Shown piece by piece: positions 1 to 10,349 of a stretch of DNA of 12,275 bases. Made by a program: the position numbers and the translations under genes. The notes beneath the pieces were generated by a model. It was not told the DNA's origin, searched no databases, and saw only the letters and a list, made by a program, of their open reading frames with translations. Every line of letters begins with the position of its first letter. Position 1 is the first letter of the stretch. This DNA comes from Smittium mucronatum (lineage: Eukaryota > Kickxellomycota > Harpellomycetes > Harpellales > Legeriomycetaceae). The stretch spans positions 1-12,275 of the forward strand of contig LSSL01003883.1 in assembly GCA_001953115.1 (NCBI GenBank), read 5' to 3'.

Positions 1-29
1 TTATTATTATTATTATTATTATTATTATT
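1..29. repeat. TTA trinucleotide microsatellite
   Basis: Nine perfect TTA units followed by TT, starting at the first base, so the true array may extend beyond the window. It is a simple sequence repeat in AT-rich DNA, with no coding frame attached to it. Confidence 0.95.
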
Positions 30-1800
30 TGAAATATGAATAATAATATATCTTAAATCGGAATGAGTTTAAGCTTAGTGGATGATTAAATATTCGTTTT
101 TTATTAATATCATTAAGTTTAAATAGAATAAGATTCTTATATTAAATATTTTAGGAAAAAGTAAAAGTAAATTTTAATAAAGATTAAGATTAAAATGATA
201 TTTTGGATATTGATTTAAACGAAATCTCTGATCAAATGCAAAATAAAAAGAGAGATAAAAATAAAATGTAAGTTCAGAAGAAAATAAAAAATAAAAAATA
301 AAAGGCCCAAGAATTTTAAATAGCGAAAAAATGATTTTTATAAATTTTATCTCAAAATATTAAAACTCTTATCTGTTTGAATTATAATTTAAAATTTTCG
401 ATACTATATTTTTAGGCACTGAATTTTTTCAGATTTTTTTATAAGTCATTTTTAAAAGGAAGTAAAATGACTTAGCTTTTATCTCTAAAAACTCCTATGT
501 TTTTTATTAGTATACATTCATATTGCTAAAGGAGCAATTATTTCTTTTTAATGCTATAATATAATAAAAAGTGCTTTATAGTGAGATGAGATTAGTTTGA
601 GTAAATGTATGGATTTTTTTTGTAGTGAAATGAAAAAAAGGGACTAACTAATATCGCGAGTTTTTATTGGATTTTTTAAATTTAATATAATAATTATAAA
701 TTGATTTTTTTTGATGAAAAACCAAGTTAAATAACGGTTCTATTTCAATAATATCCGATGAAAATGTCAATAATATTAAAACAATAGTCTCAAAACTACA
801 CAAAATAAATAAATTTAATTGGTAAAGTGAAATATTTAAAAAATAAAACTAAAAATTAATAAATAATTTTTGCCAGAATATTCAGAGTAACTAATATAAT
901 GCTAATATGTTTCAATTTTACTTCAAAATAAATTTATTACTGAATTATTTAAATAAAAATAGTAAATATTTCCTTTAAACCTTGATTTATTTATAATTGT
1001 AAAAAAACTTCCATTATTTTCATTTTTAAATTCATTTATTTATATGGATTATGTTTCTATTTTTTATATCCTAATAATTTCACTGAATTAAATTTCGTAA
1101 ATTAAAGGCTGAATTTTAGTTTTATTAAAAATCGATAGTTATATACGTATATTAGTATAAGTTTCAATATTTTATTTCAAAATTATACATGTACCTCTTT
1201 TTAAATTCAACAAGTCTTTTAATGTATAGATTTTTTTGTTAGAATTTATTGTTTTTCTGTGTCAAGGAGGGCATTATAATAATTATATGTCAATCAGGGT
1301 CTAAAGAGCTCACTAATTAGCCTCAAAAAAATTTAGAAGATTTTAGATACATTGATTATTAAACTATACTCTTCTAATTTTGGTAAAATACTTTTGAATA
1401 TTTTTAAAGAGTCCTAAATGTATTTTACTGAAAATAATCAAACTCAAATCATGCTTATCCTTTTATTTAACTATTAAATAATTGCGAGATAGTTTTTTTT
1501 TTTTTGAAAAATTTCGATATATGCCTTCCATTTTTTAAAAGATGGCATTTCATTTTGAGCCCTCAGAAACCGGTATTAAAGCACATATATTTTAAATTTT
1601 AGTGCTGAAGTCTCTATTTCATGCAATAAATTATTTTTTTTACGAAATAATTCTTTTTCTTGTATTAGATTAGAAAATTTAGCATGGTTTTGAAAAATTC
1701 TGTACAATCTATTTTCAAATCTAAAAAAAAAAATTCTGAATAAATATATTAATATAATCGCACACATTTTTTCATGGTAATAAACAATTTTTTAACCAAG

Positions 1801-1849
1801 TCCCTCTAACCACAACTGCAAATGGATTAATCAATATACCGGTGAGGGA
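1801..1849. repeat. GC-rich bulged inverted repeat
   Basis: TCCCTC at 1801-1806 pairs with GAGGGA at 1844-1849. After a 2-nt bulge, ACC at 1809-1811 pairs with GGT at 1841-1843. The result is nine pairs closing a 29-nt loop, followed on the + strand by a T6 run. It stands out because the surroundings are nearly pure A/T. It could be a short structured transcript end or chance. Confidence 0.35.
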
Positions 1850-3896
1850 GAATTTTTTCTAAAAATACTCTCTATTATTTCTAATTTGAATTGATATCTA
1901 ATATAATTCAATGGTATTGTGGTATTGAAATCAGGTGCAAATTTTTAGGGGGAGGGGATATTTATTTTATATTCCATATTTCTGACTTTTTAAGAATTTC
2001 ATAAAAAAATAGATATTATTTTTGAAATAACCCGTCTGGAGTCTTTTTATAAAACATAATCACCAGCACTTTTAAAAAAAATATTATAGAAAATGATCAT
2101 AAATATCAGAGTCACCCATGTGTTTTTATGTTAAGAGGATATAATGATCTGGGTCTTGTTATCTTCTGAAGCTTCTCTGTATATTAAAATTACATATAAT
2201 TTTAAAAAACTCAATTACAACTCCCCACCTAAAATTTACAGTTATAAAGGGGTTTATTATATTTTTATAAGTTATTTATTATATTTATATATTTTAAGAG
2301 TCTTTTCCCATCGAAATCGCGTCCAATTGTTTAAAATTCAAAAAATAAAAATAAGTCCAGTATAGTGTAAAATTTTCACATGAAATTTTTTTTTATATAT
2401 ATTATGATATTATATAAAAAAAATTAAAGACAAAATTTCTAAAATAACCAATTATGTGTATTTAGATTTAATTTCCTCAAATCTTTTGATATGGGAAATA
2501 ATTTTTTTATTTTCTTAAAATCAAAATTCTGTGATGTTAAATATGACCAAATTAAATAAAGTATAGTAAAAAGTATTTAAATGAATTTCAACAAATCCCA
2601 AACCACAAATTTGGATATTAAAATTATATTTATTCGGAATACTTAAAATAAATCATGAAAATTTAAAAGGTTATTAGCGAAGTAATATTAATTTTCCAGA
2701 TAAATGTATTATTGAAAGAATTGAATATATTTATGTGGTTCAATTAATAAATCTACCATAGCCACGATATGCCATAAATTTTCCAATATTTGATTTAGTA
2801 ATATATCTTAACACATTTTTTTTATCGATTTAAAAATTATATTGGGAATATATATAGGAATTTAAACCAAAAATTCTAATAAGTGTTTGTTCGGTAAAAA
2901 TAATTAGCTTTACACCATTAACATCCTCCTCCTCCTTTTTTAATGGTTAATATGACTTTAACACCATTGATATGTTATCTCATTGAAATTGGCATCATTT
3001 ACTATAGGGCAAATTTTAAAAAAGCTTTATAGGTTTTATTAATTAATTAATTTATCTTTTTTTTTTTTTTCATTCCCAGCAAGTAATAACTTTTGAAACT
3101 TAGTTTTTTGTGCGAAAAATTAGCAAGTCTTATTATTTTTGAACTAAGATATTTTGATGATTTATTTAACATAAATAGTCTATTTTCAGAGACATACCAC
3201 CTGATTTTTTATTGAAATTTGAGTCAAGATTTAGTATAATTTAATTTTCCATCTTCAATTTCTAAAATTCGATTTTCTCTTTTTGATAGTAATAAAAAAA
3301 ATTTACGTAAAAACCGTAAAAGCAGAATTCAATTTTAAAGGCGTATTTAGATAAACCCATTGATTTTTTTTTGGTATAAAAAGCTAGTATTTATAGGCTT
3401 ATTGAATCTAATGTTATATATTTTAAATTTAATGAGGCTCTTTTTGGTTATTTTTCTATTTTCAAAATGGAAATTATGAAAATTATGAATAAAAAATTTT
3501 TTTTTGGGGCTCAAAAATAATAAATTTATTTCCCATATGGATTGCAATCGAAATCAAGTTATAATTTTACCCATCAATAATATTCACCACGTTCTTAGGT
3601 AGTTTTTTTCGCCAATCATATAAAAGTGGAAATTCTTCACCAGAAAGCTTATGTAAAAAACACCACATATGAATCGAGTGATTATCATTCAAGTAAAATT
3701 TGCAATTTATATCATCCAAAACACTAAGATATTTTTACACGATTTAAATGAATCTTTTTTTTATCTTCTCTAGGATTATGATTTTTTATCTATTGTGTTT
3801 AAATAGTTTTATAAAGATTTTTTTTGAATAATTAACTTTATCCAAAAATTTCATTAAAATGATAATTTCAACCGATATACCTATTAATAATAATAT

Positions 3897-3924
3897 GGGA
3901 GAAAGGGGGGGGGGTTGGAAGGGG
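3897..3924 (+). other. canonical G-quadruplex motif
   Basis: Four G-runs fit the G3+N1-7 pattern: GGG at 3897-3899, GGG at 3905-3907, GGG at 3912-3914 (the last two lie inside a single run of ten G) and GGGG at 3921-3924. The loops are AGAAA, part of the G10 run, and TTGGAA. The purine-rich strand is the + strand. Such a cluster is striking in DNA that is otherwise strongly AT-rich. Folding is inferred, and no gene is attached to it. Confidence 0.6.
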
Positions 3925-4190
3925 TTTTCTCGCCAAATACTAATATTTTTGAAAATAAAATCTGCGGATATTGTATAACTTATCTAATGATATGATAATT
4001 CTCGTTCATTTTCTGAAATCATGTAGATTTTTTTGGAATCGGTTTTAATTTTATTAATAAATTTTCAATTTTTTTTTAGAATTATTGAACTTTATTAAAT
4101 TCGATTTTTTTTTTTTTTTTATAACTAGATTCACTTTTTTTTTATTAGGCTTTAATTTTTTTGAGTTTGATTTAAAAAAATAGCAAAACG

Positions 4191-4740
4191 CACTTTTGAT
4201 ATGGTCGATAAAAGTAATATCTCATTTATTAGGTGAATAGAATATTTAGGCTATCCAAGAAATATCTGAGGGATTCGAAGATATGCTCGAATGGTTGAAT
4301 ACATAATTAGTTATAAAAAAGATCGAATTGTACTATGCGAGTCGATTAACCCTGTTTCTATCTTGGTAATCCTCTAAAGTCGCTTTGCTTCCGGTATCCA
4401 GCCTTTTTATTATAATTATCAACCGAGAATTATATTAAAAAATAAGATGTTGATGTACTTTAAAAAGTGAAATACTTATGCTTCTAAACCACAAGGTATT
4501 TCACTTAGTTTTTCCTTCAGAATTTGCAATACAAAAATGGCTAGTCAGTTTGACCAATAAACAAATTTATTATAATTTCGCAATTATAATTGGATTAACT
4601 AATTATACGCGAATAGAGAATATTAAAATTTCCGTGAAAGGATCATAAATGATTTCATACCCAAAAAAGGCCAAAACCAAAAAGTGTCAGCAAAGTTAGC
4701 CAATTGAAAATGCGGGGTTTTTTGGGAGTTTTTTTTACAG
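4191..4740 (+). other. less AT-rich patch with short protein-like frames
   Basis: Base composition is visibly more balanced here than on either side. An 18-codon frame at 4250-4303, ending in TAA, directly follows an acceptor-like AATATTTAG and begins AIQEISEGFEDM. A second frame (4270-4377, 35 codons) overlaps it in another phase and contains an ATG at 4291. A third (about 4627-4700) reads a Lys/Gln-rich peptide. None matches a family I know, and two overlapping plausible frames weaken the coding case. They could be a terminal exon of an upstream gene, a decayed gene, or chance. No gene is called. Confidence 0.2.
4465..4506. repeat. 11-bp perfect inverted repeat (hairpin)
   Basis: AAGTGAAATAC at 4465-4475 is the exact reverse complement of GTATTTCACTT at 4496-4506. 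Two more pairs (one G-U, one A-U) extend the stem inward to 13, leaving a 16-nt loop. It is one of the longest local inverted repeats I found by eye in the window. It lies 635 bp upstream of RAD50 and is not followed by a T-run, so it does not look like a terminator. Confidence 0.6.
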
Positions 4741-5140
4741 AATTGGTGGCTACTGATTGTGTATAAAGATTTGTAGTGTATTAATTTAAATAGTTATTAG
4801 ATTAATTTTGTGATCCGCAAGTTAATCGTTATATTAGTTGCATGTTAATTCTGAAATACCATAATTACATTACCTACTTTTATTGAAAAAAAAAATTGCT
4901 TTCGGAGTTGAGAAAGAGAAACATCCAGTCTCGTAAGTTCGATAAAGTTTTATAAATATTCATTGTTGGACCATTTATTTTATTGTGAGAATGTGAGTTT
5001 TAACACAAAATACTCGATTTCAGTAGATTTACTAAGTTCTCCTTTCATCTTAATCGAAAATTCTTTCAAAATACTAAAAATATTAATATATATGCTTTTT
5101 AAAAACCGTTTGCATTATTCATAAGATTTTCTAAGTATTA
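4741..5140 (+). promoter_or_regulatory. upstream region of RAD50
   Basis: This is the 400 bp before the RAD50 start codon, which must hold its 5' UTR and probably its core promoter. It is AT-rich throughout, so TATA-like words are uninformative and no specific element is called. A TAA in the RAD50 frame at 5132-5134, nine bases before the ATG, fixes the start at 5141. No upstream gene sharing a divergent promoter is visible. Confidence 0.3.
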
Positions 5141-8100
5141 ATGTCGACCATCGAGAAAATTCTTATACGTGGGATACGGTCCTTCGATCCCAATAATTCC
5201 AGTGTAGTTGAATTTAATTCTCCATTAACTTTAATCGTGGGCTCCAATGGATGCGGCAAAACGGTATTTTGAATTTCTACTTCATTTCAATAAAGACTTT
5301 CAACAGCTTTATGTTTTCCGATATCAAGTATTCTCGCATTTATTCCATAACTGTATTTTAATTTTAGACTATAATCGAATGTTTAAAGTATGCTACTACT
5401 GGTGAACTACCTCCTAATAGTAAAGGCGGGGCTTTTGTATACGATCCTAAGGTATTTTTTATAGTATTATAATCTTGAATGGATTCCTTAAAAAATTAAA
5501 ATCTCATTTCATTTAACAAGATTAGTTCTATTTTTTTGATTGCTTAAACTTCACAGCTTGCAGGAGAAACCGAAGTTAGGGCGCAAGTGAAATTGAAATT
5601 TAGAGATGACAAGGGTAAGTCCATGGTTTGTACAAGATCCTTACAAGTTACACAGAAAAAGAGTACAGTTAGCTTCCAAACCTTGGAAAGCGTACTATTC
5701 ATTCCAGAAGACAGAAATGCTGGCCAAGAAGTAAGCTATGCCATTTTTATATTCATCTTTTTAAAATTATCATCCCCCTTTGATGATTCTGTACATTCTC
5801 ATTTTTAGCGAGTTTCTATAAGCTCAAAAGTGTCTGAGCTCGATTCAGAAATTCCCTTGCGCTTGGGTATATCCAAGGCAATATTAGAAAACGTAATATT
5901 TTGCCATCAAGAAGATTCTAATTGGCCTTTGTCTGAACCATTGGTTCTAAAAAAGCGTTTTGACGATATATTTTCTTCTACTAAATATACTAAGGCGATT
6001 GACGCTATAAAAAAGCTAAGAAAAGATCAATCTGTCGATTTAAAAATAATATCTAATGACCTGAAACATTTCGGTGAAAATAAGAAAAAAGCAGACAAGG
6101 TTATTATTTTATTATAGATGTTAAATTATTTTTTATTATAGCTTTCAATTTTGTTGATTATAGATTAAGCTACAAATTGGATCAGCCTTAGAAAGTATCG
6201 GATTAAGGGAAAATGAAATATCCGAAACAACAGAGACGGAGGGTGAAATTGAAAAGCAGCTTTTGATTTTTGAAGAATATATAGATTCGTTTTCTCAATT
6301 GGAGTCTGAAAATAGATCTTTATCACTGGAAAGAGATTCTCTAAACGAAAATATATCCGAAATTAATAAACATTTAACTGAGATGGACGAGCCAACTTCA
6401 GAGCTAGAAAAGATGGTCAAAGAGCAAGACTTTGAGAAAAAAAATTGGGAAAAGGCTACTGAGGATTATAAAAAAGCTTTATCAGAAAATGTTAGCGATT
6501 TAGATAAACTACAATCAAATATAAACGTTAAAAAGGTCTATTTAGGGAAGCTTGAGAACCAAAAAAACTCACTTGATCAGCAAAATAAAAGTAGAAACCA
6601 ACTCATATTGGAAGTTATCTCTGACCAAAAATCTATTGCCAATGAGATTTCCATCTCTTCTACTGATTTGCGCGAAATTATTGATAACAAACTAAATATT
6701 CCAGAGAGTATTCCAACAAAAACTTTCGAGTTGATCAATAATCGATGTGATATACTTTTAGTCCAAATAAGAGATGAAAAATTGTTATCCTCTAAAAAAA
6801 CCGACAGTATGAGGCAAGAGATACAAAAGATGGAACTCGAAAAAGCCTCTCTTAACAAGGAATCTAACATGTTGCTGGAGAAAAATCTCAAAGATGAATC
6901 CCAATTGGTTTCATTAAAGGCAAAATTAGTAGATGTAGATATTACAAAATTAAGAATGGCTAACCTTAAATCTCAATTGAAAGCAGAGATCGACTCATTA
7001 AGTAATTTGAAAGATACAAAAAACTCAAATGATTTCGAATATCTTATTAAAGAAAAAAAGTCAAGCTTAGATGAATTGGAAAAAGATATTCTTATAATGT
7101 CCGAAAAAGTAAACAAATCAAGAAAGAATTCTGAATTAATAGGAAAATCTAAAGCATTGAAAGCTAATTTGAATGTGAAAAAAGATAAATACTTGAACCT
7201 GTAAGTTCATTCATAACAATCGAATTGATTTTTTTTCTATACTTTTATAATTTTTCTTTTTTATAAATATAGACTTTCTGAGATTAAATCAGAAATTTCA
7301 GTCATTGGAAAAAGTGTTGAAGATTTAGATTCTGCTCAAAATTTTGCAAAAGATTACTTGAGGTATTTTTACATACCTCCTTTATATTATTTATTTTATT
7401 TATCATAACTTATTTCCTTTAATTAGAGAAAAAAGTCAAGAATACCATTCGTCGGAATCCCGGTACTCAAATTATCTCAATGAAGCCTCTGATAAAAAAA
7501 CAAGATTAAACATATTGAAAGAAAGTTTATCCAAAATGAAAACTGAATATGAAGGTATTTTAAATTAGGTTTCACGCGTTTTTTTTGTAAAATCTGCAAA
7601 TCTTAAATTGAAACTTTTAGAGAAAAAGGTTTTGATTTCCGGAATCTGTGATGATAGCACCTATGAATCATCTGTTCAAGAGTTACAATTCAAGTCTAAC
7701 AAAATTCTGGAGTAAGGTCTAAAAATTCTTTTATCGTTGAGTATTCATTCAAAACACTCGTTTTATTTAAAATAAACCGAATTATTTGATTTTTAGAGAT
7801 GTGGGCCAACTGAAAAGTCAGGCATTGACCTACAAATCCTATATAACTGGATGCAAAGCTAACGGAAAATGCCCACTATGCTATCGAGGCTGGGACGATC
7901 CTTTGGAAAAGGATAAATTTATTTCTGATCTTCAAAGATCATACGATTTAACCCCAGAAATGATGGAGACAGCTCAAAATCAATTATCTAAGGCCCAAAA
8001 AATGATGGATAAGCTTAAAGAGCTACAACCATATGTCGAAAGAATTCGCGAGCTTTTTAATTTTTCTATACCTGATATAGAGTCGAAAATAAAAGATTTA

Positions 8101-10349
8101 GAATTGACTATTCTAAATGATGAAGTATACTTAAATAAGGTACCTCTAATATTTCATCCTTATTTTTTTAAATTAATTAATTTATTTTGTTACCTTGTTA
8201 GGCAAAATCCTTCAAAGATATTTCACTATCTCAACTAGAAACAGCAAAAAAAATTATGAACCTCATTAATAATTTAATGCCATATAAATCTGATTTAGAA
8301 TCGGCTACTAAAGAATACGATTTGCTATTGCTAGAATTAAATGAGTACAATAGCGACATAGATCTAGAAGATCTTCAGATGAAGCTTGAAGATTTACAAA
8401 TGAAAAGGTTCAAAATAATAATATAACTCTTTAATATTAACTTAATTATTAATTTGCATAAATATAAATATATAGCCGAGATCTTAGGAGAGAGTTGGAC
8501 AAGACAAACAGTGATCTTATCATTTATCAGAAATCAGTATCTAACAAGGAGAGCTCTATATACAAACTGGAAGGTCAATTATCTGATTTGAAGGCTAGTC
8601 TTTATGAAAACGATAAGAACGAAAGTTTAATTAAGGATCTACTATCATCCAAAGAAAACCAGACCCTTCAAATTTCTTTATTGTCCAATAAAATTATTAG
8701 TATAGAAAGTATAATAAAGAGCAAATCTAATGATTTAAACGACCACTTGCGAGTTTCAGATTCAAATATTGAAGAAAAAAAATTATCTCTAAGTAAATGG
8801 GAGGACTATTACTCTAGATTTAAATCTATTAATCAAAATATTTCAAATATGGAAAGTGAAACAAACCTAAACGACAAGATAGTTTCTTGTAGGAATATGA
8901 TACTAATACTGAACGATGATTTGGAGGAAAAAAAGGTTCTGGTTGAAGGTTTGAGAGGAAAAATTTCTGATTCGGAAAAATGGTTTAATAATTTTGATCA
9001 AAGAGTTAGGGAAATCTCTGATAATGTTAGATTAAGAAGGCTGAATTCAGATCTGTTAACGTTGGAAGATAGGATAAAATCTTTGGATTCGAAGAAACTC
9101 GATTTAATAAACCAGATACATAACTTTATATCAACCAACAAAAGGAATAATTATTTCCCCCAAGAAAAATCCGAAAAGGAACTTATAAGTTGTAATAATG
9201 CAGAAACTTCCAGAGATGAATATCACTATAATGCTAACTCTAAAAGAAAGATGGGGAAATCTTCAGAATTGCATATATCCAAGAAATCAAAGGATAACTT
9301 AGAAATTGATCTTTCCTATCTCAACTCATACAAGATAAAGATAAAAAGCTCTCTTACAGATCTTTACATGACAAAGGCTTCTATGGTTGGAGAGAAAAAA
9401 CAGATTGAGTCTCAAGTTAAATATCTCAAATCAGAGCTGAAATCGAATTATTTAAATATAGATAGCGAATATCTAGACAAAATGGTTACATATCAATCCC
9501 TAGAAATGACTCAATCAGACTTAGAAAAATACATCAAAGCTTTAGATAATGCTATTATGAAATATCACTCATTAAAAATGGAGGAGATAAACAAAATAAT
9601 ACTTGAATTATGGGTTAATACCTACATGGCTGATGGTAAGCTTTTAATCAATTCATTGTAACGGCTTTTTCTTATAGTTTTAATTTTAAATTAAAAGACA
9701 TCGATACTATTGAGATAAGATCTGAATCTGAAACCCAAAAGAATAACAGATCATATAACTATAGAGTAAGTGAATACAAATTAAATTGATCATTAAAACT
9801 TCCTTGTTATAAAACCACTCATAATCTTTTTTATTTATGGAACCAAAAGGTTGTAATGATTAAGGGTGGCCAAGCGATTGACATGAGAGGTAGATGCAGT
9901 GCAGGCCAGAAAGTTTTGGCATCATTGATCATTAGACTAGCTTTGGCTGAATCTTTTGCTTTGAACTGCGGAATACTTGCATTGGATGAACCTACCACAA
10001 ATCTGGACAAAGCTAATATTCAAAGCTTAGCTCACAGCCTGTCAAAGTATTTTTTTACTTAGATTTTGGTAATATATAGATTCTAAAATTTAATACCAAT
10101 TTTAGAATTATATCTATGAGACAGAACAGATCTAATTTCCAGTTTGTTATTATAACCCATGATGTGGAGTTCTTAGACTTGTTGGGGAAATCAGATCTCG
10201 CGGATTATTACTGGGAAATTTACAAGAATCAAGAGTAAATTATTCTTCCAATTCCAATTCCTTTTTCTTTATAGGTATTTATTGATTAATTTTTATTTTT
10301 AATACACAGGCAATTTTCCAGCGTAAAAAAGGTTCCTTTCGCTGAATGA
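5141..10349 (+). CDS. RAD50: DNA double-strand-break repair protein RAD50 (15 exons)
   Basis: RAD50 is the SMC-like ATPase of the nuclear MRE11-RAD50-NBS1/XRS2 complex, which tethers and processes DNA ends and activates checkpoint signalling. Exons: 5141-5263, 5368-5451, 5557-5730, 5809-6099, 6164-7200, 7273-7362, 7427-7554, 7621-7711, 7797-8139, 8202-8407, 8476-9635, 9698-9765, 9850-10046, 10106-10234, 10310-10349, giving 1386 residues and a TGA stop. Seen in the translation: Walker A GSNGCGKT at 34-41; Q-loop in [14 protein letters not shown] (Gln161); coiled-coil arm from about 200; zinc hook CPLC, Cys698 and Cys701; second arm to about 1240; signature RCSAGQK near 1280-1286; Walker B LALDE with Asp1311 and Glu1312; D-loop TTNLD 1314-1318; H-loop ITHD with His1349. 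All catalytic residues are intact. An in-frame TAA nine bases upstream supports the start. The family is usually about 1300 residues, and part of the extra length is a basic insert near 1078-1130. Identity is essentially certain; the junctions of introns 4, 10 and 14 are the least secure. Confidence 0.96.
7846..7920 (+). other. RAD50 zinc-hook segment
   Basis: This part of exon 9 encodes the apex of the coiled coil. The codons for CPLC are at 7870-7881 (Cys698, Cys701). In the family, two such CXXC motifs from two RAD50 molecules together bind one zinc ion and link distant complexes. The flanking residues GCKANGK and YRGWDDP fit the turn between the two arms. The hook lies near the middle of the 1386-residue chain, as in human RAD50 (Cys681/Cys684). 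Confidence 0.93.
9140..9300 (+). other. basic, Asn/Ser-rich insert in the second coiled-coil arm
   Basis: Residues about 1078-1130, inside exon 11. The regular coiled coil gives way to a polar segment containing aromatic residues, Pro, Cys and clustered charge. Two basic clusters, KRK (1112-1114) and KKSK (1125-1128), are separated by ten residues, which fits the bipartite nuclear-localisation pattern. The segment is in frame with no stops and uses the same A/T-ending codons as the rest of the exon. No donor/acceptor pair was found that obviously removes it, so it is treated as coding. A loop excursion from the coil or a short unspliced intron are alternatives. Confidence 0.5.

Larger units (their letters stand above)
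30..4190. other. AT-rich stretch without a supportable gene
   Basis: Over 4 kb of AT-rich sequence. Open frames are short and made of Ile, Lys, Asn, Phe and Leu runs, as expected by chance at this composition; none shows a known domain. T homopolymers of 13-16 nt occur at 1493-1505, 3057-3070 and 4105-4120. No tRNA-like T-arm, rRNA segment or U6-like sequence was recognised. The DNA is either a long intergenic region or decayed sequence. The hairpin at 1801-1849 and the G-rich tract at 3897-3924 are listed separately. Confidence 0.6.
5264..10309 (+). other. RAD50 intron set (14 introns)
   Basis: Introns: 5264-5367, 5452-5556, 5731-5808, 6100-6163, 7201-7272, 7363-7426, 7555-7620, 7712-7796, 8140-8201, 8408-8475, 9636-9697, 9766-9849, 10047-10105 and 10235-10309. 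All are GT-AG, 59-105 nt and AT-rich. Donors are mostly GTAAG or GTATT; introns 4 (GTTATT) and 10 (GTTCAA) have weak donors, chosen because they alone join the frame across conserved or continuous coil sequence. Phases in order are 0, 0, 0, 0, 2, 2, 1, 2, 0, 2, 1, 0, 2, 2. Most introns carry in-frame stops, so retention would truncate the protein. Confidence 0.85.

Noticed and set aside
139..360. A readable peptide if TAA and TAG are taken as Gln (ciliate-type code), including a 24-codon segment at 193-264 that is open in the standard code and followed by a GTAAGT donor-like word.
   Set aside because: The RAD50 exons contain no in-frame TAA or TAG and encode Gln only with CAA/CAG, so a reassigned code is not supported for this genome. 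A-rich DNA reads as Lys/Asn/Gln/Ile under that code by chance.
1576..1767. Minus-strand open frame of 63 codons, Phe/Ile/Lys-rich.
   Set aside because: Low-complexity composition typical of chance frames in AT-rich DNA, with no domain and no GC-content shift.
2144..2365. Plus-strand open frame of 73 codons, Tyr/Ile/Leu-rich.
   Set aside because: Composition follows the local base bias, with no recognisable motif. A membrane-protein reading would rest on hydrophobic bias alone.
4231..4249. An 18-nt GT-AG interval that would join a short upstream ATG frame to the 4250 frame.
   Set aside because: Introns in this window are 59-105 nt; an 18-nt intron is implausible in this genome.
4258..4292. 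A tRNA T-loop-like TTCGAATC on the minus strand near 4272-4279.
   Set aside because: The flanking bases cannot form the 5-bp T-stem, and no anticodon or acceptor stem is present.
6577..6891. Open frame of 104 codons on the minus strand.
   Set aside because: It lies fully inside RAD50 exon 5, antisense to coiled-coil coding sequence, and has no domain features of its own.
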